Origin: Solirubrobacteraceae bacterium
Lineage (GTDB): Bacteria > Actinomycetota > Thermoleophilia > Solirubrobacterales > Solirubrobacteraceae
Direction: 5' to 3'
DNA: 64,000 nucleotides
NCBI GenBank assembly: GCA_023230855.1
Contig: JALNWQ010000001.1
Span: forward strand, 330,568-394,567
The notes under the pieces: model-generated
Told to the model about the DNA's origin: nothing
What the model saw: the letters and a program-made list of their open reading frames with translations, nothing else
Database searches by the model: none
In this document: positions 8,695-17,199 of the stretch, piece after piece
Numbering within the stretch: the first letter of the stretch is position 1
How the letters are laid out: each line of letters opens with the position of its first letter
Made by a program: the position numbers and the translations under genes

Positions 8695-9297
8695 GTGCGC
8701 CACTCATACACCCGCCGGCTTGCCGGTCCGCTTCCGCGATCGACGACCTGCGTGCTGCTCGTGACCGTGCTCGCCGGCTGCGGTGCCGAGGTGAGCATCG
8801 GGGAGCGCCGGGCCCGCCAGGTCTCCGGGGCCGACGTCGCGCGGGCGATCACGGCGAAGTACGACGAGCAGGAGCGGACCGCGAGCGGCGCCACGCTCAC
8901 CCGGCTCACCTGTCAGGAGGCCGAGGGCCGGGTCGACGCGACGATCTCGTGCACCGGCCGAAACTCTCGCGAGGTCGACCTCGCGATCGGCGGCACGGTC
9001 ACCACCGTCGGCGACGACGGCCTGGACTATCGCTGGCGGATCGAGCGGGCGTACGCCCCCGGGGTCGGCTACGCCCGCGGTGCGCGCCGAATCATCGAGC
9101 GGCGCGCCGGCGCCCCGGTCCTCGACGTGCGGTGCCCGGACCGGGTCGAGGTCCGCGTCGGGTCGACCGTCACCTGCGTGGTCCGGGTGACCCGCACCAG
9201 CATCGCCGCGGCGCGGCTCACGTTGACCGACCTGGACGGGGCGTTCCGGCTGAGTGTCACGCGGCCGCGCTCGGTCGGGGTCGCCACCACGCCATGA
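8695..9297 (+). CDS. DUF4333-like lipoprotein (two cysteine-rich modules)
   Basis: 200 residues. Lipobox VLAGC (Cys29) ends the signal peptide. Two modules follow, each with the pattern of a conserved Cys, a G..V.C strand and a beta-rich tail: LTCQEAEGRVDATISCTG and then VRCPDRVEVRVGSTVTCVV, the latter closely matching DUF4333 domains of actinobacterial secreted proteins. Paired cysteines probably form disulfides outside the cell. The GTG start at 8695 is fixed by a promoter with a -10 box 6 nt upstream and by alignment with the promoter of the next gene. Function is not known. Confidence 0.75.
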   Translation: MRHSYTRRLAGPLPRSTTCVLLVTVLAGCGAEVSIGERRARQVSGADVARAITAKYDEQERTASGATLTRLTCQEAEGRVDATISCTGRNSREVDLAIGGTVTTVGDDGLDYRWRIERAYAPGVGYARGARRIIERRAGAPVLDVRCPDRVEVRVGSTVTCVVRVTRTSIAAARLTLTDLDGAFRLSVTRPRSVGVATTP

Positions 9298-9456
9298 CCC
9301 CGGCGGGCGGGGACGGTCCCGGGCGGGTCGGTCCGCGACCTCCCCGGTGCCGTCCGGCAGGGCCGCGGCCAGGTCGGTGGACAGCGGGGCGGCGGAGACG
9401 GACGAGCCGGGCACGCCGGCGTCGTCGGCGGGTGCCTACGGAGGTGCGTACGAAAG

Positions 9457-9508
9457 CCTACGGAGCGCGGAGCTTGTCGCGTCGCCGCTCGTCCGGCACG
9501 GTGGCGTG
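9457..9508 (+). promoter_or_regulatory. Promoter with CCTACGGA box, copy B
   Basis: CCTACGGA (9457-9464), TTGTCG (-35, 9474-9479), 17-nt spacer, CACGGT (-10, 9497-9502), then 6 nt to GTG 9509: the same spacing as copy A. A second CCTACGGA at 9435-9442 is 22 bp upstream, two helical turns, as expected for tandem regulator sites. It also settles the start codon of the downstream gene. Confidence 0.6.
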
Positions 9509-11611
9509 GTGCTTCGTCCACCGGCGTTCCTGCTCGTCACCCTGGCCGTCCTGGCGGTCGTCGGCGTCCCATCGTCGGCGACCGCGGCCGGCTGGGTCCC
9601 CGGACCGTCGCAGCTCGTCCCGCCGACGACGACGGTCATCGACGACCTGCGGGTGGCGCACGCCCCGGACGGGCGCGCCGTGGTCGTGTGGCGGCAGCTC
9701 GACGCCGTTCCTTCCGTGCAGCGGGTGGTCGTGAGGCTCGTCGGCGTGGACGGCGAGTTGGGCCCGGTGCGGTTCGTCTCGCCCGACGCGAGTGCGGTGA
9801 GCAACGACTCGCCGCGCGTGGCGGTCGGCCCGGATGGCACGGCGATCGTCGTCTGGAAGCGGGACCTGGTCGAGGGGGTGCGGATCGCCCCCGACGGCAC
9901 GATCGGACCGGTCCGCGCGCTGTCCGTCCCCGCGCGCAACGCGACCCTGCCGCGCGTGGCGATCGGGCCGGACGGCGCAGCGTACGTCGCCTGGTCGAGC
10001 GTCCCCGTCCCGATGCTGCCCGGCGGCGACCACCGCCGGGCCGAGGTCGTGCGCCTGGACCCCGGGGCGTGGCCCGCGGGGGCGCCCGCCCCGCCGCAGT
10101 GGGCGGTGTCGTCCGACGGCGAGCTCGTCGACGACGTCGACGTGGTGGTCACCCCGGACGGGAACGCGACCGTCGCCTGGCGCTACCGCTACGACGCGAC
10201 CCCACTCTTCCGGATCGAGGCGCGCCGCGTGGGCCCCGGCGGGCCGGTGGGCGCGGTGGCCGCCCTGTCGGCCAACGGCGACAACAGCCACGGACCGACC
10301 CTGCTCGCCGGGGCGGACAACCGGACGACCGTGGCCTGGCGGCACACGGTGGCGGGCGTCTCGCGGAGCATCCGGGCGGCGCGGGTCGACGCCGCCGGCG
10401 TCGCCGGGCCGGCGGTCGAGGTCGAGCCGAGCCTGTCGCAGCAGCTGATCGCGGGCCTCGCCCCCGGTGCGGGCGGGGCGACGGCCGTCGTGACGAGCGG
10501 GGGCGTCCCCGGGCGGGTCGTCGTGCGTCGCCTCGACGCGGCCGGTGCGCTGCACCCGGCCGCGGGCGCGGATCCCACGGTGGTCTCGACGCCGGGCGCG
10601 GCGACGGCCGACGCGGTCGTCGCGTCGACCCCCGGTGGGTCGGCGACCGTCGCGTGGCGGCACACGAGCGGGGACGTCGGCGCGTACGGCGCCCGGATCG
10701 CGCCCGACGGCGCCGTCGGGCCGGTGACGCTGCTCTCCGAGCCCGGCGCGATCACCGGCGACCAGGTGGTGGCGGCGGCACCGGACGGCAGCGCGACCGT
10801 GGCCTGGATCGGGACGTCCGGAGCCGACCTCACCGTCGACGGCGCGCACTTCGACGCCACCGCGCCCCGGGTCGCCATCGCCGCCCCGGCGACGGCGACC
10901 GTCGGCGTCCCGGTGTCGCTGACGGTGACCGCGGGGGACCGCTCGACCCCGCTCGTCCGCGCGTGGAGCCTGGGCGACGGCACGACCGCCGGCGACGTCG
11001 GCGAGGTCACGCACACGTTCGCGACCGCCGGGACGCGCACCGTGTCGGTGACGGTCACCGACGCCCGCGGCAACGCGCGCGTCGCGACCCGCGCGATCAC
11101 CGTGCGCGACCCCGCCGTGATCGTGCCGCCGGTGACCGGGCCGACGACGCCGGTCACCGGCGGCGATCCGCCCCCGACGACGAAGCCGGGCACGGCCACC
11201 GGCCGACCCGCGCTCCGCGCGCTGCGGGTGTCGCCCCGGACCGCCCGCCGGTCCGGGCGGGCGTCCCGCACGACCCGCCGCCTGCGGGTGCGGTTCGTCA
11301 CCGACCGCGCCGGCGTCGCCCGGGTGACCTTCCGCCGCCGCACCGTCGGTCGCCGGTCGGGCACGCGGTGCGTCGCCTCGACCCGCAAGCTGGTCCGTCG
11401 CGGCGCCCGCCGCTGCGTGCGGTGGACGTCCCGCGGGACGGTCGTCCGGCGCGTCGCCGCCGGCCGGTCGACGGTCACCGTCACCCGGCTGCGGGTCGGT
11501 CGTCGCACGCTCCCGGCCGGTCGCTACCGCGTCGCCGTGCGGGTGACCGACGCCCGCGGCATCCGCTCGGCCGAGCGGATCGCGGGCCTGCGGGTGCGGG
11601 CGCGGCGGTGA
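9509..11611 (+). CDS. Secreted repeat protein with PKD domain and arginine-rich C-terminus
   Basis: About 700 residues. A signal peptide (LLVTLAVLAVVGVPSSATAA) precedes at least six repeats of roughly 50-65 residues carrying PDG.A.VAW or close variants (PDGTAIVVWKRD, PDGNATVAWRY, PGGSATVAWRHT, PDGSATVAWIGT), suggesting a beta-propeller. A PKD domain follows (WSLGDGTTAGDVGEVTHTFA ... VSVTVTDARGNA), then a Pro/Thr linker and a very Arg-rich ~130-residue tail ending with LPAGRYRVAVRVTDARGIRS. Such tails are common in secreted proteins of Solirubrobacterales. A surface or binding role is likely; no catalytic motif is seen. GTG 9509 is chosen from the promoter layout; GTG 9506 is adjacent. Confidence 0.78.
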   Translation: MLRPPAFLLVTLAVLAVVGVPSSATAAGWVPGPSQLVPPTTTVIDDLRVAHAPDGRAVVVWRQLDAVPSVQRVVVRLVGVDGELGPVRFVSPDASAVSNDSPRVAVGPDGTAIVVWKRDLVEGVRIAPDGTIGPVRALSVPARNATLPRVAIGPDGAAYVAWSSVPVPMLPGGDHRRAEVVRLDPGAWPAGAPAPPQWAVSSDGELVDDVDVVVTPDGNATVAWRYRYDATPLFRIEARRVGPGGPVGAVAALSANGDNSHGPTLLAGADNRTTVAWRHTVAGVSRSIRAARVDAAGVAGPAVEVEPSLSQQLIAGLAPGAGGATAVVTSGGVPGRVVVRRLDAAGALHPAAGADPTVVSTPGAATADAVVASTPGGSATVAWRHTSGDVGAYGARIAPDGAVGPVTLLSEPGAITGDQVVAAAPDGSATVAWIGTSGADLTVDGAHFDATAPRVAIAAPATATVGVPVSLTVTAGDRSTPLVRAWSLGDGTTAGDVGEVTHTFATAGTRTVSVTVTDARGNARVATRAITVRDPAVIVPPVTGPTTPVTGGDPPPTTKPGTATGRPALRALRVSPRTARRSGRASRTTRRLRVRFVTDRAGVARVTFRRRTVGRRSGTRCVASTRKLVRRGARRCVRWTSRGTVVRRVAAGRSTVTVTRLRVGRRTLPAGRYRVAVRVTDARGIRSAERIAGLRVRARR

Positions 11612-11757
11612 GCGCCGGACCGCGCGCCCGCGTCGTCCGCGGTCGATCAGCCGCCGACCGGCGCCCTCCGGTCACGGCGGGGGCGGCCCACCGCTGCCCC
11701 CGGCGTCGCGTCGACCACCCGGCGCGGCGCCGGCCACCGTCGGATTACGCTGCACGC

Positions 11758-12648
11758 ATGGCTTCACCGACGTCCCGTCTCGCCGTGCTCGCCCCGCTCG
11801 TCGTCGCGGGCGCACTGGCCCTGCCCGTGGCCGCATCCGCCGCGGGACCATCGACCGTCGACGATGCGGTGGGGGACCGCGCACCGGACCTCCCCGGCGT
11901 GTCCCCGACGGGACCCGCGGGCGACATCCGCCGGGCTCGCGTGACCGGGACGAAGGACCGGTGGATCCGGTTCGACGTCGACACGACGGCCGAGACCCCG
12001 GCGTCGTGGCTCTTCATCCATCTCAAGTCCGGCAAGGCCCGCTACCAGGTCCGCGGGTCGTCGGTGTACGCGGTGAAGTCGTTCGACGTCGAGGACGGGC
12101 GCGCGCGCCGGGTCGGTCCGGCCAAGGTCACCCGCGTGTCGCGCACCCGCACGCGGATCGAGCTGTCGCCGGCGTCGCTCGGCGGCCCGTCGACGCTGCG
12201 GTGGCGGGTCGACGCGCTGCGCGAGCTGCGCCTGCTTGACAGCGTCCCCGACGTCGACGCGGACGACGCCGAGGACGCGTTCGCGCGCTTCAGGATCCCG
12301 GGCGGCCGGATGCGCGTGACCGGACCCAGGCGAGTCAGGGCGGGCCGGTCGGTGCGGCTGCGGGCCACCGGGTTCCCCGCCCGGACGCGACTGGCGGTGC
12401 AGTTGCAGCCGAGCGCGCACCGGGACGGGAACGCGTTCGGCATCGCGATCCGCCCGCGGTTCAGGACCGACGCGAAGGGCCGGCGCACGATCCGGTTCAC
12501 GATGCCGCGGCGGCACTACCGCTGCAGCCCGGGCGGGGACTGTCGGCGCGTCGCCTGGCGGCGTCGCGCGCGGGTGGACGTCAACGTCTGCACGTTCCCG
12601 TCGGCGGCACGGTCGCACTGCGTCCGCCGCGTCGTCCGCCTGCGCTGA
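11758..12648 (+). CDS. Secreted basic beta-rich protein, unknown function
   Basis: 296 residues with a clear signal peptide (LAVLAPLVVAGALALPVAAS, cleavage near ASA-AGPS). The mature protein is rich in Arg, with an N-terminal half resembling secreted domains that report physical measures (DDAVGDRAPDLPGVSP, then DIRRARVTGTKDRWIRFDV) and a C-terminal immunoglobulin-like half starting RMRVTGPRRVRAGRSVRL and ending with four cysteines in about 45 residues. I do not recognise a family. A TACGCT box at 11746-11751 lies 6 nt before the ATG with no ribosome site, so a leaderless transcript is likely. It may act with the neighbouring secreted proteins. Confidence 0.7.
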   Translation: MASPTSRLAVLAPLVVAGALALPVAASAAGPSTVDDAVGDRAPDLPGVSPTGPAGDIRRARVTGTKDRWIRFDVDTTAETPASWLFIHLKSGKARYQVRGSSVYAVKSFDVEDGRARRVGPAKVTRVSRTRTRIELSPASLGGPSTLRWRVDALRELRLLDSVPDVDADDAEDAFARFRIPGGRMRVTGPRRVRAGRSVRLRATGFPARTRLAVQLQPSAHRDGNAFGIAIRPRFRTDAKGRRTIRFTMPRRHYRCSPGGDCRRVAWRRRARVDVNVCTFPSAARSHCVRRVVRLR

Positions 12649-12725
12649 CGCTCGCCCCGGTCGCCCCGTGGCGACGGTCGCCCGGCGGAGGCGGTGGCGA
12701 CCGTTGGACGGTCTACCCTGGGTCG

Positions 12726-13679
12726 ATGCAGGCGCCGCCCCACGCCCCGCGGCACGGCGCGCACGCCCTCCGGCGCCGGGGCGGCCGTGCGTGGAGGTCG
12801 ACGGCCGGGGGCGCCCGTCGGGCGTGGACGGTGGCGTTGGCCGTGCTCGCGGGCGGCGGGGTCGCCGCGACCCCGGCGTCGGCCGTCATCGGCGGCGTCG
12901 CCGAGCGTCGCGACGACCGCCCGTGGGTCGTGCCGCTGGCCGGCGTGTGCACCGCGACGCTCATCGCGCCCGACCGACTGCTCACCGCCGGGCACTGCAT
13001 CACCCACGTGCGGCCGGGGAGCACCGTCGTGCGGATCGGCGCGCCGCGCGTCGACCACCGGGTCGCCGCCGTCGCGCGGCATCCCCGGTTCGGCTACCTC
13101 ACCGACGAGTTCCCCGCCGAGCCGGTGCGCGACGTCGCCCTCGTCCGCCTGGCCGAGCCGGTCGTGGGGGTCACGCCGCTGCGTGTGTCCCGCGGCACGA
13201 TCCGGGGCGGCAGCCGGGTGCGGACGTTCGGGTTCGGCACCGACGACGCCGACCGTCCCGGCCGGTTCGGGCGCCTGCGCGGGGGAGCGGTGCGGGTGCG
13301 GACCGTCGGGGCCTGCCGCCGGCTGCTCGACCGGGCCGAGCGCGGCCAGGGGCGGTTGTTCCGCGGCACGCTCATGCTCTGCACCCAGGGCGACCGTCGC
13401 GCCGCCGACGACGACCGGCCGCGCACGTCGGGCTGCCACGGCGACAGCGGCGCGCCGCTCCTGCGTCGCCGCGGCGACGGGTGGGTCGTCGTCGGGGTCG
13501 ACTCGTGGGGCGTGGCCTGCGGGGCGCGCGACGGCGATCCCGAGGTCTACGTCCGGATCGCGCGCGAGGCGGACTGGGCGACGTCCGCCGAGCCGGGCTG
13601 GTCGACCGTGCCGATCCGGGCCGGTCTCGAGGCGTGGGCCGGGGGCGGATCGGCCGTCCAGGCTAGGGTGGGTGGGTGA
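12726..13679 (+). CDS. Secreted trypsin-like serine protease (S1 family)
   Basis: 317 residues with signal peptide. The catalytic triad is visible: His90 in TAGHC, Asp136 in VRDVALVRL and Ser241 in GCHGDSGAPL, the canonical chymotrypsin-fold order. The mature start is probably VIGGVAERRD, resembling the IVGG N-terminus of activated trypsins. Two disulfide-competent Cys flank the nucleophile region. TACCCT (12714-12719) lies 6 nt before the ATG, so the mRNA is probably leaderless. The stop overlaps the MarR start as GTGA, but the MarR gene has its own -10 box, so co-transcription is not certain. Confidence 0.92.
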   Translation: MQAPPHAPRHGAHALRRRGGRAWRSTAGGARRAWTVALAVLAGGGVAATPASAVIGGVAERRDDRPWVVPLAGVCTATLIAPDRLLTAGHCITHVRPGSTVVRIGAPRVDHRVAAVARHPRFGYLTDEFPAEPVRDVALVRLAEPVVGVTPLRVSRGTIRGGSRVRTFGFGTDDADRPGRFGRLRGGAVRVRTVGACRRLLDRAERGQGRLFRGTLMLCTQGDRRAADDDRPRTSGCHGDSGAPLLRRRGDGWVVVGVDSWGVACGARDGDPEVYVRIAREADWATSAEPGWSTVPIRAGLEAWAGGGSAVQARVGG

Positions 13680-14122
13680 CCGCCGCGACACCCGAGGAGA
13701 CCGCCGTCAGGCTCCGCCTGGCCCTGACGCGGGTGGCGCGGCGGCTCCGGCAGAACGCCCGCGGCGGCCTCGGGCCCTCGCAGGCGTCGGCGCTGGCGAC
13801 GATCGCCGCCCACGGCCCGCTGACCCCCAGCCGGGTCGCGGAGCGCGAGGGCATCAAGCGCCCCACCGTCACCCGGATCGTCGCGGCGCTCGAGGAGATC
13901 AGGTTCGTCGTCCGCGAGCCCGATCCCGCCGACCGTCGCTCCTGCCTCGTCGACGTGAGCGTCGAGGGGCGTGCGTACCTCGACGAGGTCCGCTCCCGCA
14001 AGGACGCCTACGTCCGTCGCTGGCTCGAGACGCTCGACGAGGAGGACCGCGAGGTCATGCATCGCGCGGCGCTCATCCTCACCCGGTTGACCGAGACGGC
14101 CCCGCCCGATCCGGACGCCTAG
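13676..14122 (+). CDS. MarR-family transcriptional regulator
   Basis: 148 residues. The winged helix reads PSQASALATIAAHGPLTPSR then KRPTVTRIVAALEE, with the wing DPADRRSCLVDVS showing the conserved D-R-R of MarR proteins. The GTG start at 13676 overlaps the protease stop (GTGA), and TAGGGT at 13664-13669 lies 6 nt upstream, so it can be read from its own leaderless transcript. The AT-rich dyad at 14215-14229, between this gene and the MFS exporter, is a plausible operator, making it a likely repressor of that exporter. Effector unknown. Confidence 0.88.
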   Translation: MTAATPEETAVRLRLALTRVARRLRQNARGGLGPSQASALATIAAHGPLTPSRVAEREGIKRPTVTRIVAALEEIRFVVREPDPADRRSCLVDVSVEGRAYLDEVRSRKDAYVRRWLETLDEEDREVMHRAALILTRLTETAPPDPDA

Positions 14123-14214
14123 TGTCGGCCCGGAGGGCCCGGCCACGACGCGGGCCCGCGACCGCCACGGAGGGACCGGGCCCGGGGTGGCCGTGGATCC
14201 GCGGCGGATCGTTT

Positions 14215-14229
14215 GCTAGAATAATTAGC
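14215..14229. promoter_or_regulatory. AT-rich dyad, candidate MarR operator / -10 region
   Basis: GCTAGAATAATTAGC is nearly palindromic (GCTA(g)AAT - a - ATTAGC) and stands out in very GC-rich surroundings. It includes TAGAAT, a good -10 hexamer, but no clear -35 at 17-18 nt. It sits in the 267-bp gap between marR and the MFS gene, about 160 nt before that start codon. The rest of the gap shows nothing recognisable. Confidence 0.5.
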
Positions 14230-14389
14230 TGCGCGTATGACCCGTCCGGTCGACGGTCGCCGCCCCTGACGCGACCGTCGCGTCGCCCCCGGTGCGGCCG
14301 ACGCCCGAGAGGCGCCGCCCACGTGACGGCCGGATCGCGCTCCCCGCCCCACCGACGAGAGGCCCGCCCTGACGCTCCGACCTGCCGCC

Positions 14390-15847
14390 ATGTCCCCCGC
14401 GCTGCACCGCACGTTCGACGCGCTCCGCGTCCCCAACTACCGCCGCTACTTCGCCGGCCAGGTGGTCTCGACGAGCGGCAACTGGATCCAGAACGTCGCG
14501 GCGATGTGGCTCATGGTCGAGCTCACGGGGGACGGCCTGGCGGTCGGGCTCGTCGCGGCGCTGCAGTTCGTCCCGCTGCTCCTCCTCGGGCAGGTCGGCG
14601 GGGTGCTCGCCGACCACGTCGACAAGCGGCGGCTGCTGCTCGTCACCCAGGTGCTCATGATCGTCCCGGCGGCGATCCTCGCCGTGACGACGTTCGCCGG
14701 GGTCGTCACGCCGGCGGTGGTGTACGGGGCGGTGCTGTTGCGTGGGATGGTGCTGGCGCTCGACAACCCGGCGCGGCAGGCGCTGCCGATCGAGCTCGTC
14801 GGGCCGGACCGGGTCGTCAACGCGGTCGCGCTCAACAGCGTCGTCATCCACAGCTCGCGGATCATCGGCCCGGCGATCGCGGGGCTGCTCATCGCCGTCG
14901 TCGGGATCGCGTGGTGCTTCGTCCTCGACGGGCTGAGCTTCGTCGCGATGCTCGTGGCGGTGCGGAGCCTCGACCGGTCGCAGATGCACAGCCCGCCGCC
15001 GGCGGAGCGCCGCCCCGGAGCGATCCGCGAGGGGATCGCCTACGTCCGTGGGTCGGCCGAGCTCCTCGTCCCGCTGGCGATGATGGCGCTCGTCGGGCTG
15101 CTGGCGTTCAACTTCGCGGTGGTCCTGCCGCTCATGGCGCACGACACCTGGGGTGGCGGCGCCGGCACGTACACGATGCTCACCATCGCGATGGCGGCCG
15201 GGTCGGTCACCGGTGGCCTCGTCGCCGGCGCCCGGGCGGCGGTCACGCCCCGGCTGCTCGTCGTGTCGGCGACGGCGTTCGGCGTGCTGCAGATCGTCGC
15301 GGCGATCGCTCCGCTCATCGCCGTGCAGGTGGCGGCGCTCGTCGCGCTCGGCGTGGCGACGGTGACGTTCTCGTCCGGTGTGCAGTCGACGCTGCAGCTG
15401 CGTGTGGCCCCCGAGATGCGCGGGCGGGTCATGGCCCTGTACTCGCTGGTGTTCCTCGGGTCGACCCCGTTCGGTGCGCCGTTCATCGGTTGGCTCGCCG
15501 GGACGGCCGGTCCTCGCGTGGCGCTCGCGATCGGTGGCCTGGGAGCGCTCGCGGCCGCCGCCGGGGCGTCGGTGGCCTACCGGCGGATCGCGAGGGCGCA
15601 GGCGTCGCGGACGGGCGCGCCGGTCGCTCCCACCGTCGACGGTGGGAGCGACGACGCCCGGCCCGACCCCGGCGCGACGTCGCCGCGTCACCGACACCGG
15701 CACGATCCCGGCGGTCGCCGCCCGCTGACCTACCGCGCCCGCCACAGCGCGCGACTGAACAGCGCGAGGATCGTGAAGAGCTCGAGGCGGCCGAGGAGCA
15801 TGAGGAAGCTCAGGCCGAGCAGGCTGCCGTCGTCGACGGCGCCGTAG
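14390..15847 (+). CDS. MFS exporter, MFS_3 (EntS-like) type
   Basis: 485 residues with about 10-12 hydrophobic spans. The N-terminal NYRRYFAGQVVSTSGNWIQN is the hallmark of the MFS_3 / transmembrane secretion effector family (EntS, macrolide exporters), and AEMRGRVMALYSLVFLG-type text (APEMRGRVMALYSLVFLGS) marks the second half. The membrane part ends near residue 405. The last ~80 residues are basic and low-complexity, pass through a 30-nt perfect palindrome and overlap the opposite-strand trkH by 118 nt, so a lost stop codon or small frameshift is possible. Upstream MarR probably controls it. Substrate unknown. Confidence 0.85.
   Translation: MSPALHRTFDALRVPNYRRYFAGQVVSTSGNWIQNVAAMWLMVELTGDGLAVGLVAALQFVPLLLLGQVGGVLADHVDKRRLLLVTQVLMIVPAAILAVTTFAGVVTPAVVYGAVLLRGMVLALDNPARQALPIELVGPDRVVNAVALNSVVIHSSRIIGPAIAGLLIAVVGIAWCFVLDGLSFVAMLVAVRSLDRSQMHSPPPAERRPGAIREGIAYVRGSAELLVPLAMMALVGLLAFNFAVVLPLMAHDTWGGGAGTYTMLTIAMAAGSVTGGLVAGARAAVTPRLLVVSATAFGVLQIVAAIAPLIAVQVAALVALGVATVTFSSGVQSTLQLRVAPEMRGRVMALYSLVFLGSTPFGAPFIGWLAGTAGPRVALAIGGLGALAAAAGASVAYRRIARAQASRTGAPVAPTVDGGSDDARPDPGATSPRHRHRHDPGGRRPLTYRARHSARLNSARIVKSSRRPRSMRKLRPSRLPSSTAP
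15623..15652. terminator. 30-nt perfect palindrome inside the MFS 3' end
   Basis: The half-site GTCGCTCCCACCGTC (15623-15637) is followed directly by its exact reverse complement (15638-15652), with no loop bases. It lies between the body of the MFS gene and the convergent trkH, the usual place for a bidirectional terminator, although the MFS reading frame runs through it. There is no T-tract on either side. It could instead be a protein-binding site. Confidence 0.45.
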
Positions 15848-17199
15848 GACTCCAGGCCGCCGAGCGACCCGAGCGCCGGGCCGACGTTGAAGAGGCACGC
15901 CGCCGACCCCGACCAGGCCGACACGAGGTCCAGGCCCTGCGCGGTGAGGAGCAGCGTGCCGAGCACCAGGGCGGCGATCGCGACCGCGATGAACGCGAAC
16001 GCCGCCCGGACGGTGTCCTCGGGCACCGCCCGCCGGCCGACGCGCACGACGACGATCCGCTGCGGCATGACCTGGCGCTGCAGCTCCGACCGGATCCCAC
16101 CGCCGACGATGAGCCACCGCCGCACCTTGATCCCACCGGTCGTCGACCCGACGCACGCCCCGGACGCCATCGCGACGAGCACGAGGATCCGGGCGGTGTC
16201 GCCCCACAGGTCCGGGTCGGCGGTCGTCAGGCCCGTGCCGGTCGTGAGCGACGCGGCGGTGAACACGCCGCTCAGCAGGTTGCCGGGGGCGTCGCTGCCG
16301 TGGGCGGTGAGCGCCAGCAACGCCCCGACCGCGACGACGAACAGGAGGTACGCCCGCAGCTCCGCCCGGTGTGGGCCCAGGCCCCGCCGCAGGACGAGGC
16401 GCCACCACACGACGTAGCTCACCCCGGACGCGACCATGACGACGGTCATCGCCGCCTCGACCGCGGACGAGTCGAACGCGCCGGCCGACGCGGTGCGGGT
16501 GGAGAACCCGCCGGTGGCGACCATCGACATCGCGTGGTTCACCGCGTCCCACGGCGACAGGCCGACGAGCACGAGCAGGGCGAGGATCACCGCGGTGGCG
16601 GTGAGGTACAGCGCGCCGGTGATCCGCGCGGTCTGGCGCATCTGCGGCGCGACGGTCTCCTCCGTCGCCCGGCTCGCCTCGCCGAGCAGCACGCGCCGTG
16701 CGGCGCCACCCGCCGCCGGGGCGATCGCCACGAGCAGCACGACGATGCCGATCCCGCCGATCCAGTGGGTGAGCGACCGCCACAGCAGCACCGCGTCCGG
16801 TTGCCCGTCGACGTCGGTGAGGACGCTCGCGCCGGTGGTGGTGATGCCGCTCGTCCCCTCGAAGATCGCCTGGGCCACCCGGGGCGTCGCCCCGCTGAGC
16901 AGCAGCGGGATCGCGGCGAAGAGGCTGACGAGGAGCCACGTCAGGCCCGCGGCCATCAGGCCGTCGCGGCCGGTCGGCGACGGCATCGGTCGGCGCGCCC
17001 ACGTGCCGTACAGCAGCGCGGTGAGGACCGCCCCGGCCACGGCGGTGACCGCGAAGTCGACCGTCGCGCGACCGTCGCGGACGAGCGCGACGACGACGCA
17101 GACGAGCGCCGCGACGGTCATCGCGGCGAAGCCGGCGGTCATCGCGCGCCGGGTGAGCGGCCCGATCCGACGGCCCAGCAGCAGGCGCGGGCGCTGCAT
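15730..17199 (-). CDS. trkH: TrkH-family potassium uptake membrane subunit
   Basis: 489 residues with four pore-loop repeats of the Trk/Ktr superfamily: EGTSGITTTGASVLTD, MSMVATGGFSTR, ASLTTGTGLTT and SACLFNVGPALGS, each with the selectivity-filter glycine region. GACVGSTTGGIKVRR is the conserved TrkH segment before the last pore. It starts immediately after the trkA stop codon (TAG followed by ATG with no gap), so the pair is co-translated. TrkH passes K+ and needs the cytosolic TrkA ring for gating. Its 3' end overlaps the opposing MFS gene by 118 nt. Confidence 0.95.
   Translation of the reverse strand: MQRPRLLLGRRIGPLTRRAMTAGFAAMTVAALVCVVVALVRDGRATVDFAVTAVAGAVLTALLYGTWARRPMPSPTGRDGLMAAGLTWLLVSLFAAIPLLLSGATPRVAQAIFEGTSGITTTGASVLTDVDGQPDAVLLWRSLTHWIGGIGIVVLLVAIAPAAGGAARRVLLGEASRATEETVAPQMRQTARITGALYLTATAVILALLVLVGLSPWDAVNHAMSMVATGGFSTRTASAGAFDSSAVEAAMTVVMVASGVSYVVWWRLVLRRGLGPHRAELRAYLLFVVAVGALLALTAHGSDAPGNLLSGVFTAASLTTGTGLTTADPDLWGDTARILVLVAMASGACVGSTTGGIKVRRWLIVGGGIRSELQRQVMPQRIVVVRVGRRAVPEDTVRAAFAFIAVAIAALVLGTLLLTAQGLDLVSAWSGSAACLFNVGPALGSLGGLESYGAVDDGSLLGLSFLMLLGRLELFTILALFSRALWRAR

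Noticed and set aside
9688..12648. Very long open frames antisense to or out of frame with real genes (for example 9688-12648, 12694-17250, 35904-39575, 47132-50944)
   Set aside because: High GC removes stop codons from shadow frames. These encode Arg/Gly/Pro-rich text without domain motifs and overlap genes with clear signatures.
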